Positions 1-9,475 of a stretch of 64,000 bases of DNA are shown here, one piece after another; within the stretch, counting starts at the first letter, position 1, and the number at the start of each line of letters is the position of its first letter. This DNA comes from Candidatus Heimdallarchaeum endolithica (GTDB taxonomy: Archaea; Asgardarchaeota; Heimdallarchaeia; Heimdallarchaeales; Heimdallarchaeaceae), in the NCBI GenBank assembly GCA_021513715.1, contig CP084167.1, positions 2,741,174-2,805,173 on the forward strand, written 5' to 3'. The notes under the pieces were generated by a model that saw only the letters and a program-made list of their open reading frames with translations, did no database searches and had not been told where the DNA came from. The position numbers were made by a program, and so were the translations under genes.

Positions 1-2314
1 CTAAATTTTTTTTTTCTCCTTCTCCATCTCCCTTTTTTTGAATTATTTTTTTATTTTTTTTGATTTCATCTTCTCGAATCTTGATTTCTGGAACTATGTG
101 CATTAGTTTTTTTATGATTTGCTCCAAAAAATTATTAACAATTATTTCATCCTTTCCTCCATAAAAAATTTTTATTTCTTGTTTTCTTTTTCTTCCTTCT
201 ATAATTTCTGCCAAAAGAATTTGAAAACAAAATGAATTATCCACAGTTGTGAAAACACCTGATTTTTTACATATTTGAACCACATTAAGGTTTAAGTCAA
301 TTATTGAATCTAAAAAATTGTACCATGAAAAGTTATCTTCATTGGTTTTAAATGAGATTTCATTTTCTTCTGGTATTAGAGAGAGAAAGTTACTAGGTAA
401 TTCAGTTGTTTCATCGCTAAAATGTCTAGGAACTAATATTAGTTCTTTACTTTCTACTCCTTCAAAAAACACTACGGCTTCTAAGTTTCTTTCAAGTAGT
501 TTAATTTGAAACCTTATGTAAGTTTCTATTTGTTCTTTTCCTTCTGATAATTTTTTCAATAGTTCTCTTGTAGTAATTATACCATTCTTATTCTTTATAA
601 GTTCTGGAATTAGTGACTTTAAAGTGTTGTATTTTTTATCATTTATTATAACCTGATCTAAATCCTTAATATATTCAATTAATCCTTGTTTTGTTAAAAT
701 ATTAAAAATGTATCTTAGATGTTTTTTAGGAATTTTTAATTTTAAAATATCTTGAAAATCTTTTACACTCATTGTGTCAATATTTTTTTCTGATAATAAG
801 TTTTCTAGAACTTCAGAAACAACAGCAAAATGTTTTGACTGTACCATTTTTTTTGTTTTTTTCCAATTTATATCTCCTATTATAGCTGATTTTAGTTTAT
901 TTATATTACTACCTTTTTTTGAGCTAATTGAAAACATTCTATCAATTTTGTGTCTTTCCAGAATACTAGAGAAGTCAATTCCTTGGACAGAATTGTGAGG
1001 GTCATCGGTGAAATTTCGTATTAAGTAGTATTTACAATTTGGTGAGGTGAATTTCTTGAGTTCTTTTAAATGCGAAAGTGCCCTGTTTAATGTTTCATTA
1101 TCTGTTTGCTTAAAAATTATGAAAATTATATCGGAATCGGATAAACTCTCATAAAAAGTAAATAGTTGCGACTCTTGTCCAGCTATATCATATAGTAAAA
1201 TCTGTTGATTGTCTTCCAGTTCAAAATCATCATTTCTGTTAAGAGTCCAGATCCTCCGCCCAAATGTGGACTTAAGTTCTACGTCTAATGTATTGTTTTT
1301 TAAATAATAACATAAAGACGATTTTCCTACACCTGTATGTCCTATTAATCCTATTTTTGCATAGTTGAATATCTTTTGTTCTTCGTATCTTTCTGACTTC
1401 TCTTTATCTATATATACAAGATTTTGATTTATAAGAGTAAATATATTATTATTTATAATTTTTATCTCTCTACATGACAATTTTGGGATAAAACTAGTTT
1501 CTAATGACTCTGAATCGATAAATATCAATTCCTCTGACGTTCCAGCTATTAGTATATTTTTGTACAAAACTATATCTCTACCTTTACCTGAAGCAAGCGA
1601 ATAATTTGCTTCATAGATATAATCATCTTCAACTAAATAAAATTGATATATTATGCCGCTTCTATTTATCATTGCGAATGATTTTTCATCTATCTGACTT
1701 GCATGTTGCATGTTACCTATAGTTTTTTCTACAAATGATTCTTCAATTTCAGAGTTAAAATTCCATAAAATATTAATTCCCTTATAGTCGTTGGTGATTA
1801 CTTTATTTTTTCCAATTTTGTCTAGACAAAAAATTGAATGAGAATGGCCTGTCAGACGTTTATTTGTCCAACCATTTTCACATTTTGACCATAAAATAAG
1901 AGTCCCATATGTTCCGCTAGATAAAAATTGTTTATTGTTTAATTTCGCAACTCTCCAAACTTGATCTTGTTTATACTTTCCTCTTTGTAAATATTGAGTA
2001 TTCTCTAAATTACCATCTTTGAACTTCAATATTGCAATATCTCCACCTTTACTGGCAACAACTATTTGATTCTTTGATAAAAGTTCAATGCTTCTAATTT
2101 CATCATTAAATTTTTTAATCTTTTTTAAACATCCAAGATTGTCAATTAAAGTTAAAAACTGTTCTGAAGAATCAATAAAATCCTCAATTTTTTCGTTTGT
2201 TAATTCAATAGTACATAAATAAATATTACCGAAGTTTGTACCAATAATCAATTTTGAAAGATTAGAATGATCTAGAAAATCAAAAGCTGAAAATATTTCA
2301 TATCTTTCAATCAT
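1..2314 (-). CDS. Beta-propeller / Roc-COR-like GTPase fusion protein (C-terminus cut by window edge)
   Basis: The minus strand is open from an ATG at 2314-2312 to the left edge, giving 771 residues with no stop. Residues 1-300 read as WD40-like propeller blades (recurring GTYGTLILW and NKVITNDYKGINILW type strands). A Ras-like G domain follows: P-loop GHTGVGKSS near residue 325, switch-II DIAGQES near 376, and a G5-like SSKKGSN near 460. The usual NKxD base-recognition motif is not clear; NFTDD sits in its place. The next ~150 residues contain winged-helix-like text and an ILVP-type strand resembling the COR domain of Roco proteins. The family reading is propeller-Roc-COR, probably a GTP-controlled signalling scaffold. 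The cellular role and partners cannot be read from sequence. The gene is divergent from the helicase at 2486. Confidence 0.75.
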   Translation of the reverse strand, partial: MIERYEIFSAFDFLDHSNLSKLIIGTNFGNIYLCTIELTNEKIEDFIDSSEQFLTLIDNLGCLKKIKKFNDEIRSIELLSKNQIVVASKGGDIAILKFKDGNLENTQYLQRGKYKQDQVWRVAKLNNKQFLSSGTYGTLILWSKCENGWTNKRLTGHSHSIFCLDKIGKNKVITNDYKGINILWNFNSEIEESFVEKTIGNMQHASQIDEKSFAMINRSGIIYQFYLVEDDYIYEANYSLASGKGRDIVLYKNILIAGTSEELIFIDSESLETSFIPKLSCREIKIINNNIFTLINQNLVYIDKEKSERYEEQKIFNYAKIGLIGHTGVGKSSLCYYLKNNTLDVELKSTFGRRIWTLNRNDDFELEDNQQILLYDIAGQESQLFTFYESLSDSDIIFIIFKQTDNETLNRALSHLKELKKFTSPNCKYYLIRNFTDDPHNSVQGIDFSSILERHKIDRMFSISSKKGSNINKLKSAIIGDINWKKTKKMVQSKHFAVVSEVLENLLSEKNIDTMSVKDFQDILKLKIPKKHLRYIFNILTKQGLIEYIKDLDQVIINDKKYNTLKSLIPELIKNKNGIITTRELLKKLSEGKEQIETYIRFQIKLLERNLEAVVFFEGVESKELILVPRHFSDETTELPSNFLSLIPEENEISFKTNEDNFSWYNFLDSIIDLNLNVVQICKKSGVFTTVDNSFCFQILLAEIIEGRKRKQEIKIFYGGKDEIIVNNFLEQIIKKLMHIVPEIKIREDEIKKNKKIIQKKGDGEGEKKNL

Positions 2315-2485
2315 CAAAAAATAAGACTAATTACAATTTATAAAATTATGTACAAAATTAATAAAACCAACCTAAATATATTGTAAATTATCTTTTTAAA
2401 AAATATTTAAAAATTCTAAAATATATCGTAAAGTTAATTAAAAAACTTTGATTTTAATAATTGTATTTTGTGTATGTGTTGAAAT

Positions 2486-4744
2486 GTGATCTTGAAAATG
2501 TTTTGGACTGAAGATGAATTTATAAAAAACATGAGGAATGCTCTTGGTTGGGTTAAATATTCAAGGCAATTAAATCAAGAACAAATGTCAGCTGTATTAC
2601 ATACAAACGGGCCTTTATGGGTTCTAGCTGGTCCTGGTTCAGGAAAAACAGAACTATTAATCTGGAAACTATTTAAGCTTATTTTTGTTGATGGTGTCGA
2701 TCCTCAAACTATCTTTTTAACAACATTTACAGAAAAAGCTGCAAAAAACATGTTTAATAGAATAATTACTTATTATAACAATTTGTTAAAACATGGCTTT
2801 GATTGTATTAAAAACGTTGATATTAGCAGCTTGAAGATAGGTACTCTTCATTCCTTATGTAATTCAATACTAGTTGAATATAGATATGATAATTATCACA
2901 CTAAGAGGTTGATGGATGAGAATGAATCCTCCTATTTTTTTTACAAATATGTTACCATGACAAAAAGCGGTAGTCAAGGCCCCTCAGATTACTTTTGGGA
3001 ATATTTTTTCGAGAAACGACCTTATTCTAAATGGCAACGAGTAAATTACTCTAAAATATTACTCTCTAGAATTACTGAAGATTTGATTGATGTTGAAAAG
3101 CTTCAGAATTCTGATGATATTTTCATGCAAGAGTTAGCAGAATATTATATACAATACAAACAAAGTTTAAATCATAGAGATAGATGTGACTTTCCAACTG
3201 TGCAGCAGTTATTTCTTAAATTCTTAAATGAAGAAGAAGGAGAAAAATTTATTCAAGGCGATATGGAAAGAGACCTTCCTCCAATAAAGTATGTTTTAGT
3301 TGATGAATATCAAGACACAAATCCTATTCAAGAAGAAATATATTTTCGTATGACGGAATTGATTTCTCCTTCTGACTGTAATATAACAGTTGTTGGAGAT
3401 GATGATCAAGCTATGTATAGGTTTAGAGGAGCCACCGTAGATTCGCTTATCTTCTTTGGTGAAAGGGTAAAAGAAAGATTTGGAAAAATTCCAACAAAAA
3501 TTCAATTAAAAAGAAACTATCGTTCTCATCCTGCCATAATTGATTGGTTTAATAGTTATATTGCAAATATGCCTGAAATGCAAATTAAAGGTGCTAGGGC
3601 TCCAGGAAAAGAACGTATGATTTCTGCTAAACATTTTCAAGAGAATTGGAATCCCATAGCTATTATTGAAGGATCTTCACTTACTGATACTGCAGAGAAA
3701 GTTGCTGAATTTATTCAATCAATAATTAATTTTAGGGATGAGAAAAATGAGAAGATAATTGACGATCCATCACAAATTGTTATTTTATCACAAAGTACAA
3801 GAGAAACTTCTAGAAATGTTGGATCTTTTGTTGAATCTTTAAGGAGAAGAGGAGTTCCTGTATATAATCCTAGAAATAGAAAAATCCATGAGACAACAGA
3901 AGTAAAACAATTATTAGGGGCATACATTGAAATAATAGATAAGAACAACTCTGAACTTTCTGAAAATGATCATGTGTTAAGAATATCAACAAGAGTAAAA
4001 GACTTTATTCAAAGTTGTAGAAGAGAATATCAAAATTTAATCACATCACAAGGAGGAATTGATAAATTATTAAACTATGTATCTCAATCTCAACTGAAAA
4101 TAGAAAGTGCTCCTCCAAATAAAAAATTTGATGCTACATTTCATAGAATCTTTTTAAGACTATTAAATTGCCCTCCTTTTTCAGAATATCTTTCAGATCC
4201 AGTTATATCTCCCAGATATGGCATAATTTCTGCTCAAATAGAAGCATTTAATACCGTTTATTCAAATTATTTAGTGAAATCCTCTACTATAAATTCATTA
4301 AAAAGAAATTTGCTAAGGGACTTCTATACTGTTTTTTGTGGTCAAATCTTAAACAGTGGGCTAAATGATGTAGAAGATATAGACTATCCTATTCTTCCTG
4401 GAAGAGTTCAGATTGTGACTTATCATCAGTCAAAAGGATTGGAGTTTCCAATTGTGATTCTTTTAGGGTTAACAAAGCAGTATAGGGTTGGCATAAGTTA
4501 TAAATTGGAGAGGATGTTATCAGAATATAGAAAAAATCCATTACAATTAGAATCGGATGAATTAAGAGCTGCTCAAGATATGATCCGATTGTACTATGTA
4601 GGTCAAACGCGTGCAAAATACTGTTTAATTTTTGCAGATAAAGAATTAAATAAATGGAAATATTCCCTTGGATTTGATGAGAAAGGAGAAAAAAGATTTT
4701 CTTTAAACTGGTTAGAGAATAATAATATTCCAGTATACAGGTGA
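2486..4744 (+). CDS. UvrD/PcrA-type superfamily 1 DNA helicase
   Basis: This 752-residue protein is an ATP-driven 3'-5' DNA translocase of the UvrD/AddA class. Visible motifs are the Q-motif LNQEQ (29-33), Walker A GPGSGKT (49-55), motif Ia TFTEKAA, motif II DEYQDT (from 273), motif III VVGDDDQAMYRFRGA, motif IV LKRNYRSH, motif V TYHQSKGLEF and motif VI YYVGQTRAK. All helicase motifs look intact. The start is GTG at 2486, with an alternative ATG at 2498. The stop overlaps the GTG of the following Fe-S nuclease gene, so the two should be co-translated and may form an AddAB-like end-processing pair. It lacks the fused C-terminal nuclease of true AddA; the nuclease is supplied by the neighbour. 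Confidence 0.93.
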   Translation: MILKMFWTEDEFIKNMRNALGWVKYSRQLNQEQMSAVLHTNGPLWVLAGPGSGKTELLIWKLFKLIFVDGVDPQTIFLTTFTEKAAKNMFNRIITYYNNLLKHGFDCIKNVDISSLKIGTLHSLCNSILVEYRYDNYHTKRLMDENESSYFFYKYVTMTKSGSQGPSDYFWEYFFEKRPYSKWQRVNYSKILLSRITEDLIDVEKLQNSDDIFMQELAEYYIQYKQSLNHRDRCDFPTVQQLFLKFLNEEEGEKFIQGDMERDLPPIKYVLVDEYQDTNPIQEEIYFRMTELISPSDCNITVVGDDDQAMYRFRGATVDSLIFFGERVKERFGKIPTKIQLKRNYRSHPAIIDWFNSYIANMPEMQIKGARAPGKERMISAKHFQENWNPIAIIEGSSLTDTAEKVAEFIQSIINFRDEKNEKIIDDPSQIVILSQSTRETSRNVGSFVESLRRRGVPVYNPRNRKIHETTEVKQLLGAYIEIIDKNNSELSENDHVLRISTRVKDFIQSCRREYQNLITSQGGIDKLLNYVSQSQLKIESAPPNKKFDATFHRIFLRLLNCPPFSEYLSDPVISPRYGIISAQIEAFNTVYSNYLVKSSTINSLKRNLLRDFYTVFCGQILNSGLNDVEDIDYPILPGRVQIVTYHQSKGLEFPIVILLGLTKQYRVGISYKLERMLSEYRKNPLQLESDELRAAQDMIRLYYVGQTRAKYCLIFADKELNKWKYSLGFDEKGEKRFSLNWLENNNIPVYR

Positions 4745-5691
4745 AAAATATGAGTATTAGACAATTTAAGGATATTCCTCGAGAAAAATTAGAATTATCA
4801 AGGCCATTGAGAAAGTATAGTATTATTGGTGATGTGTTGTCTTATTTGTTGTGTCCTAGGCAATATGGTTATTTTAAAGTAAGAAATATTGTTCCTTCAG
4901 CTCAAGGCCAATTATTCTTTGGTGAAGTAATTCATAATGTTCTAGATAGAGTTCATCTTCATTACAGGAAAACAAATGAAAATCAGTCTAATTCATTACC
5001 TACAGAAAATGAAATAGATCAATATTTTGATATTGTGTCTAAAGCATTAAAATCCCAAGGTATAAGACCATTAAGCAAAAGTTTGGAACAAAGGGCACGA
5101 AAATTAATTAAGCAATTTGTTTTTACCTTTGGGCATACCTTATTTCCAAGGGTAAAAGATACTGAACATAAGTTACAGATCCAAACATCACTAGACAATG
5201 GTTTAGATTACATTTTACATGGTGTCGTGGATGTTTTATTCTACAATTATGAAGATGGTAATATCTCTAACGAGAAAGTGGAAATTTGGGATTATAAAGG
5301 TGGTAGAATCCCTGATGAACAATACTTAAAGAATTATGAATTTCAAATGTTGGTTTATTCATTCCTTTTTAAACAAAAAAATGGTTTTTATCCTGAAGAA
5401 AATGTACTATTTTTTATTGGCGAAATGGATAGAGAGTCTAATCTTGGATTAAGTGCAGAAGAATTACTTGACCGATGTACTGTTAAGGTAAAAATAGATG
5501 AACAAAAAATTAAACATGCAATGAAAAAATTTGAAGAAGCTGTAGAAAAAATTGAAGATGAGTATAATAGGCCATTTGATAAACAATGGTTAGCTCCAAA
5601 AGTTAAACCACCAGAGACGATGTGTGCAACGTGTGATATTCGATGGTCATGTGAAAATCCCAATGGCAAATTTGAACTTTCAGGATTATAA
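4741..5691 (+). CDS. PD-(D/E)XK nuclease with Fe-S cluster (Cas4/AddB-C-terminal type)
   Basis: This is a 316-residue RecB-family nuclease. Four cysteines fit the Fe-S site of Cas4 and AddB nucleases: C38 in LLCPRQY, and C295, C298 and C304 near the C-terminus (C-x2-C-x5-C). The active-site strands read GVVDVLF (metal-binding Asp) and EIWDYKGG (D-x-K variant), then QMLVYSF as the QxxxY motif; GEVIHNVLDRVH supplies the early His. The start is GTG 4741, overlapping the helicase stop by 4 bp. Known relatives resect DNA ends or process spacers. No CRISPR array or other cas gene is present, so a role with the adjacent helicase is the simpler inference. The function of the pair in defence versus recombination is open. 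Confidence 0.85.
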   Translation: MKNMSIRQFKDIPREKLELSRPLRKYSIIGDVLSYLLCPRQYGYFKVRNIVPSAQGQLFFGEVIHNVLDRVHLHYRKTNENQSNSLPTENEIDQYFDIVSKALKSQGIRPLSKSLEQRARKLIKQFVFTFGHTLFPRVKDTEHKLQIQTSLDNGLDYILHGVVDVLFYNYEDGNISNEKVEIWDYKGGRIPDEQYLKNYEFQMLVYSFLFKQKNGFYPEENVLFFIGEMDRESNLGLSAEELLDRCTVKVKIDEQKIKHAMKKFEEAVEKIEDEYNRPFDKQWLAPKVKPPETMCATCDIRWSCENPNGKFELSGL

Positions 5692-5732
5692 TTTAAGTTA
5701 AATATCTACAATTTTGATTAATTTTCTTGGGC

Positions 5733-5742
5733 TTTATATATA
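5733..5742 (+). promoter_or_regulatory. TATA-like box ahead of the DpdA-like gene
   Basis: A TTTATATATA stretch lies in the 166-bp gap between the nuclease gene and the transglycosylase gene. It resembles an archaeal TATA box and would give a leader of roughly 90 bases. In DNA this AT-rich, such a match is weak evidence. Confidence 0.3.
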
Positions 5743-5857
5743 CTTTTAAAGTTTAATTTATCACATAACTATTGGTCACACAGGAAATTATTTATAGTTC
5801 CAACAGAGTGTTGTCTCCCACTAATAGTTACAATAAAGGACAATTGCGGTTATAATA

Positions 5858-7021
5858 ATGAAATTTTCGATTCAAAAAACATGTTCTGGAATTAATGCAA
5901 GACTAGGTATGTTAAGTGTAAAAGGAAAAAAACTTGCGACTCCTGTTCTATTTCATGGAACGATACTAAATGGAAAACCAGAGCCTTGGATTTACTTTAA
6001 AGAAAAACATCCGAATACTAACATTAGAGGATTAATGATCAATGCTTATGAAATTATAAGTAGTCAAAGACATAAAGAGACAATATTTTCAGAAGGCATA
6101 CATCAATTTTTAAATTTTAATGGAATTATTTTTATGGATTCAGGTGGATTTTTAATTCAAAAAAATCAAAATTTTTCTATAAATGTAGATGATGTTATGG
6201 AAGTTTATCGTAAATCATCACCTGACATGATAGTTTCATTAGACTATCCTTTATCACCAACTTCATCTGAAGAAGAGAATATTAAAAATTGGAAAAAAAC
6301 TTTGGAAAATTATGAAATAATGAGAAAAGAATTTCCTAATATTATGCCAGTAATACATGGATACAGTAAAAAGCAAATTAAGTTAGCTTGTAATGCTATA
6401 AGCGCTTATGAACCAAAATTTCTTGGCATAGGAAGTTTGGTTCCCTTGATGAGATCGGTTAAAGGAACAAAAGATATAATAAATTTAAACGGCTTTTCGA
6501 GAGAAAAAGACTATTCTTCAAAAAAATATGTTGTTGATGCTATTAAATATGTCAGAGATAAATTTCCAGATGGTTTTTTGCATGTGTTTGGTATTGGCAG
6601 TGCATCAACAATGCATCTAATGTTCGCATTGGGCGTTGATTCAATAGACTCCATGGGTTGGCGCTTAAAAGCTGCTTATGGTGCTGTTCAGATACCTTAC
6701 ACTGCAGACAGATTTTTATCATCGTTAGGTGGTAAAAGAAAGAATAGGCCTATTTTCAATGATGAAGAGAAAAGAATTTTTAATAATTGTAAATGTGGAA
6801 TTCATGAAGATTATAATTATGAACACATTGATGCAAAATTTGAACCAAAAGCGATTCATAATGCTTATGTGTTTCTCCAAGAAAATCTAAAAGCCATTAA
6901 TGAGATAAAAAATGATAAATATTATTCATTTGTTGAGCAAAGGTTAAAAAATACTGTATATTTTAATTTGTTTAAATATTCTCTTAAGAAGCGTTACACT
7001 CAAACAACGCTTATAGGTTGA
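5858..7021 (+). CDS. TGT-fold transglycosylase, DpdA-like (7-deazaguanine insertion into DNA)
   Basis: This 387-residue protein has the TIM-barrel layout of guanine transglycosylases. Asp94 in MDSGGF matches the first catalytic Asp. GIGS-x2-PLM is the glycine-rich substrate loop. FGIGSASTMHLMFALGVDSIDS leads to Asp264 in IDSMGWR, the position of the nucleophile. The zinc site is C311-x-C313-x2-H316 with H334 in AIHNAY, so the third Cys is replaced by His. Archaeal tRNA enzymes (TgtA) are longer and carry a PUA domain, which is absent here. The length, the AIHNAY helix and the neighbourhood of a methyltransferase and helicases favour DpdA, which exchanges guanine in DNA for preQ0. The preQ0 could come from the archaeosine pathway. 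A divergent tRNA enzyme is the main alternative. Confidence 0.75.
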   Translation: MKFSIQKTCSGINARLGMLSVKGKKLATPVLFHGTILNGKPEPWIYFKEKHPNTNIRGLMINAYEIISSQRHKETIFSEGIHQFLNFNGIIFMDSGGFLIQKNQNFSINVDDVMEVYRKSSPDMIVSLDYPLSPTSSEEENIKNWKKTLENYEIMRKEFPNIMPVIHGYSKKQIKLACNAISAYEPKFLGIGSLVPLMRSVKGTKDIINLNGFSREKDYSSKKYVVDAIKYVRDKFPDGFLHVFGIGSASTMHLMFALGVDSIDSMGWRLKAAYGAVQIPYTADRFLSSLGGKRKNRPIFNDEEKRIFNNCKCGIHEDYNYEHIDAKFEPKAIHNAYVFLQENLKAINEIKNDKYYSFVEQRLKNTVYFNLFKYSLKKRYTQTTLIG

Positions 7022-7044
7022 AATAGAGGAAATATGCAAAAAAT

Positions 7045-7929
7045 TTATGTTAATAGTTTTTCTTTTCTAAAAATTAAGCAATATTGGTGATGCCGATTTC
7101 CAACCCATGCGTTATAAATACCTAAAGGAAGTAGTGCTTTGTCGTCCTGGCACCAAATTTTTTCATCCTTAAGAATCCATTGTCCTCCTTTTTCGGGGTT
7201 TGAAAGAGAAATGGCTGTATCAAATGCTAAGGGATATAATTTTCCATTGAAAAATACATTGTTGGTAATTATAACTAAATATCCTCCATCTTTCATGACC
7301 TCATAAACTTGGTCAAAAATTTGTTTTTGCTCCTCTATAAATTTGTTATAGTCGTCTATATTCCCAATGTCGCGTTCATTATCTGTTGAATATACTGTAT
7401 CTAAATTATTTTCTTTTCGCTTTTTTTGTCTAATATTATTGCGCTTTAACTGATTCCAGTATGGAGGACTTGTAATACAGAAGTCTATTTCTTTTATATC
7501 TTTGCTCTCTAATAGTTTTTTTAGCTTCCTAGAATCGCCTTGTATAACAATTTGACTTGAAGTTTTTTCTTTATCAATAAACTCTGTTATTTCAGGATTT
7601 TCATTTAATCTAGATTTAGCTATTTTAGCATATTTTTTATTTATTTCAATTCCTACGCCATTTCTTCTACTTTCTCTACATGCAAGTAATGTACTTCCTG
7701 TTCCTAAGAATGGATCTAAAACCCATTGCCCCTTCTTAGTAAAAAAATATATGAATTCAATTACTAATGATTCAGGAAAGCTTGCTGGATGTAATATCTT
7801 TTTATCTCCTCTTGACTTTGGTCGATGAATAAACCAAGATTTTGTGAATTTGATCCATTCTTTTCCAGATAGTTCGTTAAGTTTATTTTCAGTATGTCTT
7901 TTCTCCACTTTATAGTTCAATATTCTCAA
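7045..7929 (-). CDS. DNA methyltransferase, N4-cytosine or N6-adenine type
   Basis: This is a 294-residue amino-methyltransferase that transfers methyl from SAM to a base in DNA. HPASFPE (47-53, motif X) precedes DPFLGTGST (72-80, motif I, SAM binding), VGIEINKKY (motif II) and the catalytic SPPYW (154-158, motif IV). A variable target-recognition part follows. SPPY is commonest in N4-cytosine enzymes, but specificity cannot be read. It lies downstream of the PD-(D/E)XK gene at 8082-9233 on the same strand. The pair is convergent with the DpdA-like gene and looks like a restriction-modification unit. It could equally provide the protective mark for the whole island, as the methylase does in DISARM. 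Confidence 0.9.
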   Translation of the reverse strand: MRILNYKVEKRHTENKLNELSGKEWIKFTKSWFIHRPKSRGDKKILHPASFPESLVIEFIYFFTKKGQWVLDPFLGTGSTLLACRESRRNGVGIEINKKYAKIAKSRLNENPEITEFIDKEKTSSQIVIQGDSRKLKKLLESKDIKEIDFCITSPPYWNQLKRNNIRQKKRKENNLDTVYSTDNERDIGNIDDYNKFIEEQKQIFDQVYEVMKDGGYLVIITNNVFFNGKLYPLAFDTAISLSNPEKGGQWILKDEKIWCQDDKALLPLGIYNAWVGNRHHQYCLIFRKEKLLT

Positions 7930-8081
7930 TCCTGTAAGTTTTTTGTTATCTACTTTATTTCAATCTTTTTTTTGCTGTTTATACTAACTTAAAAGGTAAT
8001 CAAATAAAGTTATTATTATTGTTTCTAATATAGCTTATTTACAAATTTATATTTAAAGTCATAAATAATAAAATGAAAATA

Positions 8082-9233
8082 TTAGAAAACTCGTAAGTTA
8101 TTTTCTCCTTCTTCAAGTAAAGTAGTAATTCTATCCCAATTAATCAAATATCCCTTTTTATTCTTATATTCAGATTTGAGAAAGTCAGTTTCCAATTTCT
8201 TGTTAAAATAAGGAGAGAAACGCCTTGATATATCATCTAAAATTTGAGTTAAATCTCTTCCATATCCTTCTTTTAATGCTTTACAAGCAATTAATCGCAA
8301 CCATTCATCCCCTCTTTTTTCAAAGATAGGTAATATTTTATCTAAATCTTCTGACTTTGAAACACCTTCTTTTTCCCGAAGTTCTCTAATTTCTTTAATT
8401 AATTTATTTGCATCTCCTCGTAGGTTGAAATATAAAGTGTCTTGCGCTTCTTGGACTAATTTTATTAATCTTAAGTATCCTCCTGTTGTTAATATAAGAT
8501 AATGGAGAGCATTTTTGAACTCTTTCGAGTCATCTCCATATTTCTGGTAAATCTCCCTTAATCGATTTCCAATTACAGTTAATTGTCGATCTGCTGTCCA
8601 TAATTCAAGTGAGGAGAAAAATAATGAATAGTTTAGGAAATATGAATTGAATTTTTTTGAACCAGAATAGCGTTTTTTGAAAACTTCATCACATATCCTT
8701 CTTTCAATTATTTTAGCATCGTTACTTTCTGCAACTAAACATAGTATTTCTCCAACTTCTCTTATTGATGTATCCATCCAAAAGAGCCAAGGTCTAGCAT
8801 ATTCAACTTTGATTTCTTTTGGAGTTTTTTTCAATAGTGTTGCCTTTTTTTCGATATCTGGGTTGTAAGTTTTTAGATCGTAGGAAATTAATCCAATCGC
8901 ATCCGTGTTAATTGCTTCAATTGTTTTATACATAAAATCAGGTATGTAAAAACCATCAATTTCTTCTTGAGGAATTACTAAGTATGAAGATGGATAATAT
9001 TGAAGATAAGAAATTGTTTGACCAAGTCCAGTTAGGTATTCCCTCTTGTTTGCATGAGGAGGTTTTACCTCAAAAGCAATTGGGGGTTCTTTTGACTTTG
9101 AGATACTTAATAAAACAAAATCAGGTCTAGGAAATATAGGTACATTTGTTGCAACATATCTCTTTCCAAAAATTAAATTATTCCTTAAATTTAATGCTAC
9201 ATTTTCAGCGATAGTATCATGAATTCTGCCCAT
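8082..9233 (-). CDS. PD-(D/E)XK-fold protein, probable restriction endonuclease
   Basis: This 383-residue protein has a compact nuclease-like core at its N-terminus. P37-D38 in RPDF is followed 16 residues later by E55-V-K57 in FEVKPP, the classic metal-binding D and E-x-K set. KREYLTGLGQTISYL gives a Gln helix like the QxxxY motif of this fold. The rest (about 140-383) is mostly helical and unrecognised, perhaps for DNA recognition. It lies 152 bp upstream of the methyltransferase on the same strand, the usual partner arrangement of type II restriction systems. I do not recognise the exact family, and the cleavage site is unknown. Confidence 0.6.
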   Translation of the reverse strand: MGRIHDTIAENVALNLRNNLIFGKRYVATNVPIFPRPDFVLLSISKSKEPPIAFEVKPPHANKREYLTGLGQTISYLQYYPSSYLVIPQEEIDGFYIPDFMYKTIEAINTDAIGLISYDLKTYNPDIEKKATLLKKTPKEIKVEYARPWLFWMDTSIREVGEILCLVAESNDAKIIERRICDEVFKKRYSGSKKFNSYFLNYSLFFSSLELWTADRQLTVIGNRLREIYQKYGDDSKEFKNALHYLILTTGGYLRLIKLVQEAQDTLYFNLRGDANKLIKEIRELREKEGVSKSEDLDKILPIFEKRGDEWLRLIACKALKEGYGRDLTQILDDISRRFSPYFNKKLETDFLKSEYKNKKGYLINWDRITTLLEEGENNLRVF

Positions 9234-9475
9234 AAATAAAAAACAAAGTTTAATTATAAAATATTATCTCAAAAATAACGCGAAATATTACCTTCAGTAA
9301 CAACTTAAGAAAATAAATATTGAAATGGCAATTTTGAAATTAATTTTTTGACTATATTTAAAATTTAAAATTTTAAAACTCTAATTTAAAAATCTGCCTA
9401 TTGCGATATACTTTTTAAGAAATCATCCACTATATTAATGATTAATCGAATTTATTGTGAGGATGTTACAGTATA

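Noticed and set aside
318-998. Two short plus-strand open frames inside the propeller-GTPase gene
   Set aside because: They are antisense to a long, motif-rich minus-strand frame and show low-complexity Ser/Phe/Leu text.
4741-5691. CRISPR-associated Cas4
   Set aside because: The nuclease is Cas4-like, but no repeat array or other cas gene is present in the window.
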